Source of the DNA: Oscillospiraceae bacterium
Lineage (GTDB): Bacteria > Bacillota > Clostridia > Oscillospirales > JAKOTC01
Direction: 5' to 3'
Length of the DNA: 42,224 nt
NCBI GenBank assembly: GCA_035353335.1
Contig: DAOPZJ010000020.1
Span: 1 to 42,224, forward strand
The notes below the pieces were generated by a model. It was not told where the DNA came from. It saw only the letters and a list, made by a program, of their open reading frames with translations, and did no database searches. The position numbers and the translations under genes are program-made. Positions 16,555 to 25,763 of the stretch are shown in pieces. Within the stretch, counting starts at the first letter, position 1; the number at the start of each line of letters is the position of its first letter.

Positions 16555-19500
16555 ATGCTCAAATTCATCGTCGGCCCCGCGATGTCGGGCAAGACATGGG
16601 AAATACAAAAACAAGCTGCCGAACGCGCCAAACAGGGCGAAAAGGTGCTGTTTATCGTGCCCGAGCAGTTCGTCTTCTCCAGCGAACAGATGCTGTTAAA
16701 AGCGGGCGGGGAAGGGTTTATGCGCACCGCCGAGGTAACGTCGCTTTCTAAATTGGCGCACAAACTCGGTGCCGACGGCTGCAAAATGGCCGACGCCGCC
16801 GCCAAGCAGGCGCTGATGTCGCTTGCGGTTTCGCAGGTCTCGGACGAGTTGACGATCTATAAAAAGCAATCTGCCCGCGCTGATTTTATCTCGATGGCGC
16901 TCGCTTCAATTCACCGCTTGAAACGCGCCGGGCTCGACGAAACCAAACTGCACGACTTGTTTTTACGCGCCAAAAGCCCCTTTTTAAAACAAAAACTCTC
17001 CGATCTCGCGCTGCTCTCGGGCGCATATAACGCCGTGATGGGCGATAAATACTTCGACCCCGACGACGATATGAAGCGGCTGGCGCAGATTCTCGAGACC
17101 GATAATCCTTATAAAAACGCTTACATATTCTTTGACGCTTTCAAAGACTTCACCGGCGTGGAGTACGATGTTTTGCGCCCCTTAATCCGAGACGCAAAAG
17201 CGGCGATATATACCTTTGCCTCCGACCGGGAGAGCTTTTTAAAATGCGACGGCTGCGTACTTTTTTCCACTGTCGACCGCACCGCCTTAAAGCTCATCGA
17301 GCTCTCCGGCGAACCCTCCTATGAGATCCAATATCTTGACAATACCCATTTTGGCAATCAATTTCTTCCCGCTCTGGAACGAGCTTTCCGCACCGGGGGA
17401 ACCGTTGATGTCCCTTACGACGGCAGCTTCACTGTCCGATGCTGCTCCGGCCCGGTCGAGGAAGCCGACCTTGTCGCCCGAGAACTCGAAAACCGCGTCA
17501 GAAGCGGCAAAATCCGCTATTGCGACGCGGTGATCATCGCCCGCGACTGCAAACCGCTGCAGGGGATTCTTGACCGCGCGCTTGCCAAATACAACATCCC
17601 GTTTTTTTGGGACAACCGCAAGCCGCTCTCAGCCTCGCCGATCTTCCGTTTTCTGCGCAGCGCGCTCGAAGTTGCCTGCGGAGATGGCGCAAAGCTGCTC
17701 GGTTGTCTCAAATCCGGCTTTTTCGACCTCGACCCGCAAGCCGTCTGCAAACTTGAAAACTACGCCACGGAAAACGGCAAGCGGACGCTCTCGGAATTTC
17801 GCAGCCCCTGGCCCGACCCCGAAATTGATCGAATCCGCGCCTCCGCCATGAAACGGCTTGATGCGCTCGCTGTCGGCATTGAAAAGGCAGACGCGCTCGG
17901 TTTTGCCGCGGCGATCTATGAATTTTTACAAAACAGCGGCGTGCGCAAACGCTTTGACGAGCTCGCCGAACTCGAGAAAATCCCGCGTCTCGAGGCCATC
18001 ATGACCGATCCCCGGCGCGCTTACAATACCCTGATGACACTGCTCGACAGCTTTGTCGCCGCGCTCTCTCAAAACGAGGCGCTGCCCAAGCTGAGTAAGC
18101 GCCGCTATTGCGATATTTTGACGCTGATGGCCGACGCGATGACCATCGGCGAAATCCCCGCGCACATCGACTGCCTGCAAGTCGGCGATGCTGATTTGAT
18201 CCGCCCGGCATACGCCAAAGCCGTGTTTTTGATCGGCGCAAACAGCGGCGTCTTTCCCGCCGACCCCTCGGAGTTTCAGCCGTTTTCCGCAGCCGAGAGC
18301 CGCGAACTCGCCGATCTCGGCGCCGATCTTGCCGACGAACCCGAACGTCAGGTCTCGGATGAAGATTATCTGGTTTACAGCGCGCTGTTTTGCGCCCGCG
18401 AGTCGATTTACGTAAGTTATAATTTAACGAACCTCAGCGGCACCGAGCGGCTGCAGCCCTCCCCTTTTGTGCGCCGTCTGCTCGAAATCGCTCCCGAGGC
18501 CGCAAAAACCCCGGAGCCCGATTTCGCGGAGCGGGTTTTTAACCCCGAACAAGCCGCTCTGCTATTAACCGAAGCCGACCCCGTTAAACGCGCTTCTCTG
18601 GAAGCGGCGCTCCGGCAAGCCGGTTACGGTTCGACGGTCGACGCTATAAAAGTCAGCGCCGAATACGGCAAAAATCAACGCGCTCAAAACGCCTCCGCAT
18701 TGTTATTCGGTAAAAAAATGCAGCTCTCCCCGTCGCAAGTCGAGAGTTTTTCCAAATGCCGCTTCGCTTATTTTTGCAATTACGGCCTCGGAGCAAGACC
18801 CATCCGGCAAAAAAAGCTCGATGCCATCCAGTGGGGTACCGCCGTCCACTATGTAATTCAGCACCTGTTTGAACAATACCCGCAGGGCGTCACCGCTCTG
18901 CCCGACGAGATCTTGAAAACCGAGATCGAGCGCCTTTTGGACGAGTCAATGAAACAGCTCCTGCCGCCCGATTTTGCCCCGAACGGCGAGGTAAAATTCT
19001 TTCTCAAAAAGCTCAAATCCGGCTTGCTCAATGACGCGCGCCGCATCTCGCAGCACCTTGACAACAGCAAATTTGCCGTCGTCGGCTGCGAAATCGAGAT
19101 TGGTCCCGATAAAGAGATTCCGCCCTTGGATTATATATACGACGACACAACCGTAAAACTGCACGGCAAAATCGATCGGGTCGACCGCTACGACACTCCC
19201 GATGGGAAATCGTATCTGAGCGCGATTGATTATAAGACCGGAACAGTCGATTTCAAGGTGAGTAATCTGACCGAAGGCAGCCAAATACAATTGGCCTATT
19301 ATCTCAAGGCCCTTTGCGCCGACGGCAGCAAATACAGCGGCTGCATTCCCGCTGCCTTTTTCTACTTTCCCTTAAACGTCAAACAATCCGCCGCTGATTC
19401 CGAACAGAAAGCGGACGATACCTCAAACAAATTCATTCCCCTGCAGGGCTTTGCGCGCGACAACGAGGCGCTTGCAGCTCTCGGAGGAACGGAATTTTGC

Positions 19501-19707
19501 AAGAGCGTTAAAGCCAACGGCATGGATATGGAGAGCGCTTTCGATACAGTTGACGGTTTGGTCATGGGCATGGCACAAAAACTCTCCGACGGCGATTTTG
19601 CCGCCGTGCCTTTAGATGCCCGTAAATGCCCTTACTGCGATTATTACCGGCTGTGTTACCGTCAAGAGGGTACCGAAAACGGAGAGGAGGGCGACGACGA
19701 TGAGTGA
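16555..19707 (+). CDS. addB: AddB (RexB-like) helicase-nuclease subunit
   Basis: Subunit B of the AddAB enzyme that resects double-strand breaks for RecA loading. The 1050-residue product has a P-loop GPAMSGKT (7-14), an inactivated helicase-like core, and a C-terminal RecB-type nuclease domain with AIDYKTGT (about residue 885). Four cysteines of the iron-sulfur staple are present: Cys735, then Cys1025, Cys1028 and Cys1034. All key residues are intact. GGAGG lies upstream of the ATG. addA overlaps its last 8 bp, so the two are translationally coupled. The length is close to the usual size of about 1,100-1,150. Confidence 0.95.
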   Translation: MLKFIVGPAMSGKTWEIQKQAAERAKQGEKVLFIVPEQFVFSSEQMLLKAGGEGFMRTAEVTSLSKLAHKLGADGCKMADAAAKQALMSLAVSQVSDELTIYKKQSARADFISMALASIHRLKRAGLDETKLHDLFLRAKSPFLKQKLSDLALLSGAYNAVMGDKYFDPDDDMKRLAQILETDNPYKNAYIFFDAFKDFTGVEYDVLRPLIRDAKAAIYTFASDRESFLKCDGCVLFSTVDRTALKLIELSGEPSYEIQYLDNTHFGNQFLPALERAFRTGGTVDVPYDGSFTVRCCSGPVEEADLVARELENRVRSGKIRYCDAVIIARDCKPLQGILDRALAKYNIPFFWDNRKPLSASPIFRFLRSALEVACGDGAKLLGCLKSGFFDLDPQAVCKLENYATENGKRTLSEFRSPWPDPEIDRIRASAMKRLDALAVGIEKADALGFAAAIYEFLQNSGVRKRFDELAELEKIPRLEAIMTDPRRAYNTLMTLLDSFVAALSQNEALPKLSKRRYCDILTLMADAMTIGEIPAHIDCLQVGDADLIRPAYAKAVFLIGANSGVFPADPSEFQPFSAAESRELADLGADLADEPERQVSDEDYLVYSALFCARESIYVSYNLTNLSGTERLQPSPFVRRLLEIAPEAAKTPEPDFAERVFNPEQAALLLTEADPVKRASLEAALRQAGYGSTVDAIKVSAEYGKNQRAQNASALLFGKKMQLSPSQVESFSKCRFAYFCNYGLGARPIRQKKLDAIQWGTAVHYVIQHLFEQYPQGVTALPDEILKTEIERLLDESMKQLLPPDFAPNGEVKFFLKKLKSGLLNDARRISQHLDNSKFAVVGCEIEIGPDKEIPPLDYIYDDTTVKLHGKIDRVDRYDTPDGKSYLSAIDYKTGTVDFKVSNLTEGSQIQLAYYLKALCADGSKYSGCIPAAFFYFPLNVKQSAADSEQKADDTSNKFIPLQGFARDNEALAALGGTEFCKSVKANGMDMESAFDTVDGLVMGMAQKLSDGDFAAVPLDARKCPYCDYYRLCYRQEGTENGEEGDDDE

Positions 19708-22700
19708 GCGGCTTCCGAATCTCGAACAAGATCGTGCCATCGGTTTCGAGGGCGGAAATTTGCTTGTCAGTGCGGCAGCGGGAAGCGGAAAAACCAGCAC
19801 CCTGACCGCTCGTGTGCTGCGCAAAATTTTAAAAGATGAAAACCCCATCGACATCGACCGGATGCTGATTGTCACCTTCACGCGCGCGGCCGCTGCCCAG
19901 ATGAAAGATAAAATCGCCTCTGCGCTTTCCAAAGAGAAGACCCCGCGCGCAAGCCGCCAACAGATTTTATTGCCGATTGCGCAGATATGCACCATCGACG
20001 CGTTCGGGCTGTGGCTGATCCGGCAGTATGGCTCAGCAATCGGTCTGCCTGTCAACGTCTCGCTTTCACCTGAGGAGCGTGTCAAGCTGCTTGAAGAGGA
20101 AGTCCTCAGCGCTTATATTACCGAAAAATTCGACTCCGGCGACACGGATTTTTTGCGTTTCGCCGGTGCGGTCACCGAAAAAGACAGCTCTAAATTGTTT
20201 TCAGCCATTCAAGGCCTTTCAAACTTCCTGCAGCCCCTGCCCGATCCCGCTTTTTACTTAAAACAACAGCTTAATAAATATGACAGCACTTTTTATTCCG
20301 AGCAAGCGGCTTCTGCCGTCCGCGATATAATAAGTAAAATTATCGAAAAATGTCACAAATTTTTACCTCTGACTGAAAAACATCAAGATTATATTCAGAA
20401 AATGGCTGAAACCGCTGAATCTGGGTTAAGTATGAATTATGAGGGTTTACTTAACGTTCAATTCAAAGGCCTTCCCGACAACTCGACAAAACCTTCTAAA
20501 AATCCATCAGCAAGATTGTTTTCAGTACTCGGAAGATATAAAGACAGATTTTCATCTGTCAGAAAGAAGTTATTCACAACCCCGCCCGTTCGGCTGACCG
20601 ACGAGAGCGCTGCTGTCAAAGCGCACCTTTCCACGCTGTTTAATCTGACGCTCGGCTATCTGGTAAAATGCGCCGAAGTCAAAAAAGAGCGTGAGGTTTT
20701 CGGTTACGCCGACATTACGCGCTTTTGCGCCGATTTGCTGTTCACCGTCGACGAAAACGGCACTCCGCTTCCCACCGAATTGGCCAAACAGGTCGCCGGG
20801 AAATTCGACGAGATCATGATCGACGAGTTTCAAGATATCAATGAACTTCAATTCGCGATTTTTACGGCGATTTCGAGCGGAAACAACCTCTTTATGGTCG
20901 GCGATATGAAGCAGTCGATTTATCGTTTTAGAAACGCTTCTCCGCAGGTGTTTCATCGCGTTTCCAAGCGAAGCAAAAACGCCGAAACGGGCGGAACCGA
21001 TGTTTTAATTCCGCTGACCAAAAACTACCGCTCCGAAAACGCCGTAATCAACGCCGTCAACTTTGTTTTTTCACAGCTCATGCATGAACGCTCCGCCGAA
21101 ATCGAATACGACCGAGACCAGCATCTTCTCTGCCGTTATGAAAACCACGAAAACATGGGACTGGTTAAATTCTGTCCGGTTCAAGTCGGGGAAGACACCG
21201 ATAACATCATTGCGGAAGCGGATGTCATTGCCGCCGAAATCCGGAAACTGATGCAGACCGGCGTTCAGACCGCCGACGGATTGTTAAAGCCAAAGCTCTC
21301 CGATTTTTGCATTCTCACATCCAAAAACGCCGACTGCGTCCGCATCTCTGACCGCCTGACCCGATACGGATTCGACAACTACTGCATGTCCGAACCCGGC
21401 TTTTTCGATCTGCCGGAAGTCAAAGCGCTGCTGCATGTGCTCTGGGCGACCGACAACCCGCTCAACGACCTCGCGCTGCTCTCCGCCGCGCTCTCCCCGG
21501 TCTGGCATTTCAGCCCGGACGAACTCGGCACCATCCGTGCCGAATATCGCAATCAACCACTGTTTTCCTCCCTCGAATGCGCATCTCGAAGCGGCAAGCC
21601 CTACGCCGAAAAGTGTGCCAAGATGCTTTCCGACCTCGATTTATTGCGCCGATACAGCACGATTCTGCCGCTCGGGGAACTGATTTCCTGCGCGGTCGAG
21701 CTGACCGGGTTCGAAGCCACCGCCGCCGCGATGGACAGCACCGCCCATAACAGCGCGAAAAATATCGCGCAGCTCATCCGCTACGCCGCCGATTGGGATG
21801 CGCGCGGCGTCGACCTGCCGACGTTTAACGCGCTTGTCGCTAATGCTGTCGCCAACGGTCGTTCTCCGGAGAGTGGCGGCGCAATTCCCGCTGAGGCGAT
21901 CACAATCAGCACGATTCATAAGAGTAAAGGGCTCGAATTCCCGATCTGCTTTTTGGCCGGAACGAGCGAAAAATTCAATTCGAAAACCAGTACTCCCGGC
22001 CTTGCGGTCGATCTCGACGCGGGCATTTCCGCTGTGATTCCGACTTCCGGCGGTGCGGGACGCTATAAGCCCCTTGCTTTTAAAGTGATCAACCGCGCCC
22101 ATCGGCAAAAAACCCTCGCAGAACAGCTGCGCTTGTTATATGTCGCCATGACACGTGCCAAGGTGGCTTTAATCATCACCGCCGCATACAAAGACCCCGT
22201 TGAAGAAATCGGAAAAATCGCACAAAAGGCTGACGGAGCGGATGGCAGCGAAATTTTCGAAAGCGGCGGTTCGTTTGCCGATTGGCTGATTCCCGCTTTG
22301 CTGCATCATCCCACCTGTACCGCTTTGCGCCAAGCCGCCGAAATCGATTTTGACAGGATCGATACTTCCGGCACCGTTTTAATCGAATTTACAACACCCG
22401 AAAAAACAGAGCAAAAATCGGAGGCCGCAGCCGTCGGGGCTGAACCCGATCCCATTCTCATACAAGCTCTGACCGACCGCTTGAATTATATCTATAAATA
22501 CGCTCCCCTGACCGTGCTTTCATCCAAATACACGGTCACCGAAATTGCTGAAGGTAAGTACAACACTGAGCTCGCTGTACCCCGGTTTCTTGCGGGAGAG
22601 AGCGGCACGAGTTACGGCACCGAGATGCACGCGTTTATGCAGATGTGCGACTTCAAGGTCAAAGATGCTAAAATTGAAGCCGACCGGCTTTATCGGGAGA

Positions 22701-23113
22701 GAAAGCTCTCTAAGCGCGCTTTGGAAATGCTCAATTTCGACGCCGTCAACAAATTTTTATCATCACCGCTCTGCGCCGAACTTACCGCCGAGGGCGTCTC
22801 CGTCGAGCGCGAATTTGACTTTATCTCCACGATTCCGCTTTCCAAGGTCACCCCGATTGCGAGAGATTTTGCAGATCAACCGGTCACTCTTCAGGGCTGC
22901 GCCGATCTGATCGGCGTCCGAAGTGACGGCTTAATTCTGGTTGATTATAAGACCGATGCGCTTACCGACGCTGCGCAATTCCTTGCACGCTATAAAACCC
23001 AGCTTGACCTCTATGCCGATGCGCTCTCGCGCATCTTTAATCTGCCTGTGCTGAAAAAGTCCATCTGGTCTTTCAAACTCGGAATGGAGATAAATATTCC
23101 TTGCGAACTTTAA
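19700..23113 (+). CDS. addA: AddA helicase-nuclease subunit
   Basis: UvrD/Rep-type helicase with a nuclease domain, partner of AddB in break repair. The 1137-residue product has the Walker A AAGSGKT (26-32), Walker B DEFQD (375-379), GDMKQSIYRFR, TISTIHKSKGLEFP and LLYVAMTRAK helicase motifs, and a C-terminal nuclease motif LVDYKTD (Asp1082, Lys1084). The start at 19700 is supported by GGAGAGGAGG nine bases upstream and overlaps the end of addB; the longer reading from 19616 lies inside addB. No frameshift or missing motif is seen. Confidence 0.95.
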   Translation: MSERLPNLEQDRAIGFEGGNLLVSAAAGSGKTSTLTARVLRKILKDENPIDIDRMLIVTFTRAAAAQMKDKIASALSKEKTPRASRQQILLPIAQICTIDAFGLWLIRQYGSAIGLPVNVSLSPEERVKLLEEEVLSAYITEKFDSGDTDFLRFAGAVTEKDSSKLFSAIQGLSNFLQPLPDPAFYLKQQLNKYDSTFYSEQAASAVRDIISKIIEKCHKFLPLTEKHQDYIQKMAETAESGLSMNYEGLLNVQFKGLPDNSTKPSKNPSARLFSVLGRYKDRFSSVRKKLFTTPPVRLTDESAAVKAHLSTLFNLTLGYLVKCAEVKKEREVFGYADITRFCADLLFTVDENGTPLPTELAKQVAGKFDEIMIDEFQDINELQFAIFTAISSGNNLFMVGDMKQSIYRFRNASPQVFHRVSKRSKNAETGGTDVLIPLTKNYRSENAVINAVNFVFSQLMHERSAEIEYDRDQHLLCRYENHENMGLVKFCPVQVGEDTDNIIAEADVIAAEIRKLMQTGVQTADGLLKPKLSDFCILTSKNADCVRISDRLTRYGFDNYCMSEPGFFDLPEVKALLHVLWATDNPLNDLALLSAALSPVWHFSPDELGTIRAEYRNQPLFSSLECASRSGKPYAEKCAKMLSDLDLLRRYSTILPLGELISCAVELTGFEATAAAMDSTAHNSAKNIAQLIRYAADWDARGVDLPTFNALVANAVANGRSPESGGAIPAEAITISTIHKSKGLEFPICFLAGTSEKFNSKTSTPGLAVDLDAGISAVIPTSGGAGRYKPLAFKVINRAHRQKTLAEQLRLLYVAMTRAKVALIITAAYKDPVEEIGKIAQKADGADGSEIFESGGSFADWLIPALLHHPTCTALRQAAEIDFDRIDTSGTVLIEFTTPEKTEQKSEAAAVGAEPDPILIQALTDRLNYIYKYAPLTVLSSKYTVTEIAEGKYNTELAVPRFLAGESGTSYGTEMHAFMQMCDFKVKDAKIEADRLYRERKLSKRALEMLNFDAVNKFLSSPLCAELTAEGVSVEREFDFISTIPLSKVTPIARDFADQPVTLQGCADLIGVRSDGLILVDYKTDALTDAAQFLARYKTQLDLYADALSRIFNLPVLKKSIWSFKLGMEINIPCEL

Positions 23114-23254
23114 CGCAGGAAGGAGCGTCGCTCTCTGCATCGCGGGCACACACGCAGGCGTGACCCAGCATCAAATTACCCGCCGCAGCGGTACCGCACC
23201 TCGTCACTCTTCACGATTCATTTTTACTTAACTTTTTTATAAGGTGGTATTAAA

Positions 23255-24187
23255 ATGCAAAAATCCGAGCTCTCCTACCCGTCCAAAAACGGCGTCGACA
23301 CCATCCGCGCTTATATCTGCCTGCCTGAAACGAAACCAATCGGCATTGTTCAAATCTCCCACGGAATGTGCGAATACTTTGAGCGGTACGAGTGGTTTTG
23401 CGAATTTTTATGTAACAACGGCTTGATCGTGTGCGGTAATGATCACCTCGGCCACGGGAAAAGCGCGAAAACCCCATACGATCTCGGTTATTTCGCCAAA
23501 AAGGACGGATGGAAGTTTCTTTCCGAGGATGTTTACACGCTGACCGGGATTGTCAAAAAGCAATACCCGAATCTGCCTTACTTTGTGTTCGGGCACAGCC
23601 TGGGCGCGTTTATCGCCCAGGCCTATCTCAATGCTTACGGCGGCGAACTTGACGGTGCGATTATCTGCGGAACCGCTCCGAAAAATCCGATATCCGGCAT
23701 CGGCAAAATTATCACAAAGGTGTTCGCCTTGTTTAAGGGCGATCATTACCGCAGCGCTTTTGCCAAAAATCTCGCAAATGGCGGCTTTTTAGACCGCTGC
23801 CCCGAAAAGCGCACCGAAAACGACTGGCTGACCAAAGATACGGCAGTTGTGGATAAATACTGTGCCGATCCGTTTTGCAATTACACCTTTACGGTCTCGG
23901 CTTATTATGACATGGCAAAATTAAACGAGTATATTAATAAACCTAAGGGCGTCGCCAACGTGCCGAAGGATCTCCCGATCTTTATGATTTACGGTGCCGA
24001 AGACCCGGTAAGCGCATACGGAAAAGGCCCCGCAGGTTTCGCGGCGCTTTTGGAAAAAGCCGGCTGCACGCGGATCTCGATCAAATCATACGACGGCGAC
24101 CGCCATGAACTCTTGAACGAACTCGACCGGGAGCAGGTCGCCCGCGACATCTTCGACTTCATACAAGGCCGAATATCAGAGCGATGA
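23255..24187 (+). CDS. Alpha/beta hydrolase (monoacylglycerol lipase-like)
   Basis: A 310-residue soluble hydrolase of the serine lipase/lysophospholipase type. The predicted catalytic triad is Ser115 in GHSLG, Asp250 in GAEDPV and His284 in DGDRHE. The oxyanion segment SHGMCEYFERY matches this family. Substrate unknown; a lipid ester or monoglyceride is the usual guess. AAGGTGG precedes the ATG. A 141-base gap after addA carries no clear terminator. Its 3' end overlaps the convergent spoVAC gene by 29 bp. Confidence 0.88.
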   Translation: MQKSELSYPSKNGVDTIRAYICLPETKPIGIVQISHGMCEYFERYEWFCEFLCNNGLIVCGNDHLGHGKSAKTPYDLGYFAKKDGWKFLSEDVYTLTGIVKKQYPNLPYFVFGHSLGAFIAQAYLNAYGGELDGAIICGTAPKNPISGIGKIITKVFALFKGDHYRSAFAKNLANGGFLDRCPEKRTENDWLTKDTAVVDKYCADPFCNYTFTVSAYYDMAKLNEYINKPKGVANVPKDLPIFMIYGAEDPVSAYGKGPAGFAALLEKAGCTRISIKSYDGDRHELLNELDREQVARDIFDFIQGRISER

Positions 24188-24602
24188 CGCCGTAAGTCAC
24201 CGAAAACAGTGTCCCGTAGACGATTACAGGCCCCGCGATGTTAAAAATCTTAACGCCGGTTCCGAAAATCAATCCCTCGCTCTTGAATTCCATCGCAGCA
24301 CTGACCACCGAGTTTGCAAATCCCGTAATCGGTACAAGGGTCCCGGCTCCCGCAATATTACCGATCTTGTCAAACACATTCAACGCCGTCAGCAAAGCGG
24401 CTAAAAAGATTAAAAACACCGAAGCGACCGCCGATGCGCTCTTTTTATCCATGCCGTTCGCCATTGCGAAATCAAACGCCCCCTGCCCGAGGCAGCAAAT
24501 AAATCCGCCGATTAAAAAGGCAAAAAAACAGTTTTTAATGAGATTGGTTTTAGGCGCGTTGTCTTTGACCAGTTTATCATAGGACTGCGGCGTGTGCTTC
24601 AT
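24159..24602 (-). CDS. spoVAC: Stage V sporulation protein AC
   Basis: SpoVAC is a membrane channel protein of the inner spore membrane needed for dipicolinic acid uptake and release. The 147-residue product has the family segments YDKLVKDNAPK, IGGFICCLGQ, AGTLVPITGFANS and KIFNIAGPVIVYG, and four or five hydrophobic helices. The ATG at 24602 has GAGG eight bases upstream; a TTG one codon earlier is less likely. SpoVAD and SpoVAE, usual neighbours, are not adjacent. The gene is divergent from gpr and may share forespore control. The similar SpoVAEb is the only close alternative. Confidence 0.9.
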   Translation of the reverse strand: MKHTPQSYDKLVKDNAPKTNLIKNCFFAFLIGGFICCLGQGAFDFAMANGMDKKSASAVASVFLIFLAALLTALNVFDKIGNIAGAGTLVPITGFANSVVSAAMEFKSEGLIFGTGVKIFNIAGPVIVYGTLFSVTYGVIALIFGLV

Positions 24603-24633
24603 CAAAATATCCTCTCTTATAAATAAATTTTAA

Positions 24634-24669
24634 CCTGAACGGTTGAGCGTTCGGGCTTTCTTTTATATT
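24634..24669 (+). terminator. Hairpin with T-rich tail between spoVAC and gpr
   Basis: An 8-bp stem (24634-24641 with 24648-24655, one G-U) is followed on the plus strand by CTTTCTTTTATATTTT. It would stop rightward read-through before gpr. On the minus strand it would lie in or near the spoVAC leader. Confidence 0.55.
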
Positions 24670-24743
24670 TTATCTTTTTACTTCCCATAAATTCATTTTA
24701 ATAGTTTCATCAGAGCGTTATGCCTGTACGACGTTATTCAAAC

Positions 24744-24774
24744 TGCATAAATCTTTTCCCTGCGTGAACAATAC
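24744..24774 (+). promoter_or_regulatory. Possible sigma-G/F-type promoter of gpr
   Basis: TGCATAAA (24744-24751) resembles the -35 of forespore promoters, and ACAATAC (24768-24774) about 16 bp later partly resembles the CATA-type -10. gpr is forespore-expressed in known spore formers. The -10 match is weak. Confidence 0.35.
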
Positions 24775-24798
24775 CCGAAATGAAAGCGGGGGATTATT

Positions 24799-25665
24799 TT
24801 GAAAAACATCGACCTTGCCGTCGAGTGCAGCGAAGTTCGCGGCGTGCCTGAAGGCGTTCAAGTAAAAAAGGAGGACGGTGAAGGATGCCGGATCAACGTG
24901 ATTTCGGTCACAACCGAGGATGCGGCACAAAAACTCGGTAAGCCCATCGGCAAATATGTGACGATTGAATTCGACGAAGAACCCGGCGACAACGAATCGC
25001 TGCTCGCTTTATCCAAAGAAGTTGCAAACCAGCTCTCGTCGATGCTGCCGAAAGATGGCGATATCTTATTCTGCGGACTCGGCAATCGCAATATCACACC
25101 CGACGCGCTCGGGCCGATCGCCGCAGAGAAGGTGCTTGCCACCAGGCATCTTCCGAAAGATATCCCCGAACTCAAAGGCCTGCGGCCGGTCAGCGTTTTT
25201 TCGGCGGGTGTGCTTTCTCAAACCGGTATCGAGACAGCGGAACTGCTCAGCGGCGTCGTCAGTAAGACGAAACCCGCCGCGGTCGTTACGTCGGATGCAT
25301 TGGCCGCCCGGCGGCTTTCGCGGCTGTCGCGCACCGTCCAGATCAGTGATACCGGCATCGCGCCCGGCAGCGGCGTCGGCAATACCCGCACCGCCATCGA
25401 TGAAAAAACTTTGGGCTGCCCGGTGATCTCCATCGGCGTGCCGTTGGTCGTCGACGGCGCGACACTGGCCTGCGATCTGTTCGGAATCGATGAAGAAAAA
25501 CGCGAGGATACCCGTAAGCAATTGCCCGAATCGGCGGAACGGATGATGGTGACCTCACAGGAGATTGACAAGACCGTTGATGCGGTCGGTCGGTTGATCG
25601 CGCTTGCGTTTAATTTAGCGGTACAACCCTCCATGGACCCCGAAACCTTGTTGGAAATGTCCTGA
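24799..25665 (+). CDS. gpr: Germination protease GPR
   Basis: An atypical aspartic protease that degrades small acid-soluble spore proteins during germination. The 288-residue product has Asp102 in the segment GLGNRNITPDALGP and Asp166 in TSDALA, spaced like the two catalytic aspartates of the Bacillus enzyme, plus ISDTGIAPGSGVGNTR. It starts with TTG: an in-frame TGA at 24781 leaves no other usual start codon before the family's DLAVE segment. Only about five residues precede the usual autoprocessing site, so the propeptide is very short. It is followed by spoIIP, as in Bacillus. Confidence 0.92.
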   Translation: MKNIDLAVECSEVRGVPEGVQVKKEDGEGCRINVISVTTEDAAQKLGKPIGKYVTIEFDEEPGDNESLLALSKEVANQLSSMLPKDGDILFCGLGNRNITPDALGPIAAEKVLATRHLPKDIPELKGLRPVSVFSAGVLSQTGIETAELLSGVVSKTKPAAVVTSDALAARRLSRLSRTVQISDTGIAPGSGVGNTRTAIDEKTLGCPVISIGVPLVVDGATLACDLFGIDEEKREDTRKQLPESAERMMVTSQEIDKTVDAVGRLIALAFNLAVQPSMDPETLLEMS

Positions 25666-25763
25666 TTTTTTAAACCTTACCTCTTCACTCTTCACTACCT
25701 CTTCACTGATATTCATATCCCTGCTTGTCCGCGCATATCCCTTTTATTACGGGAGGGACGAAT

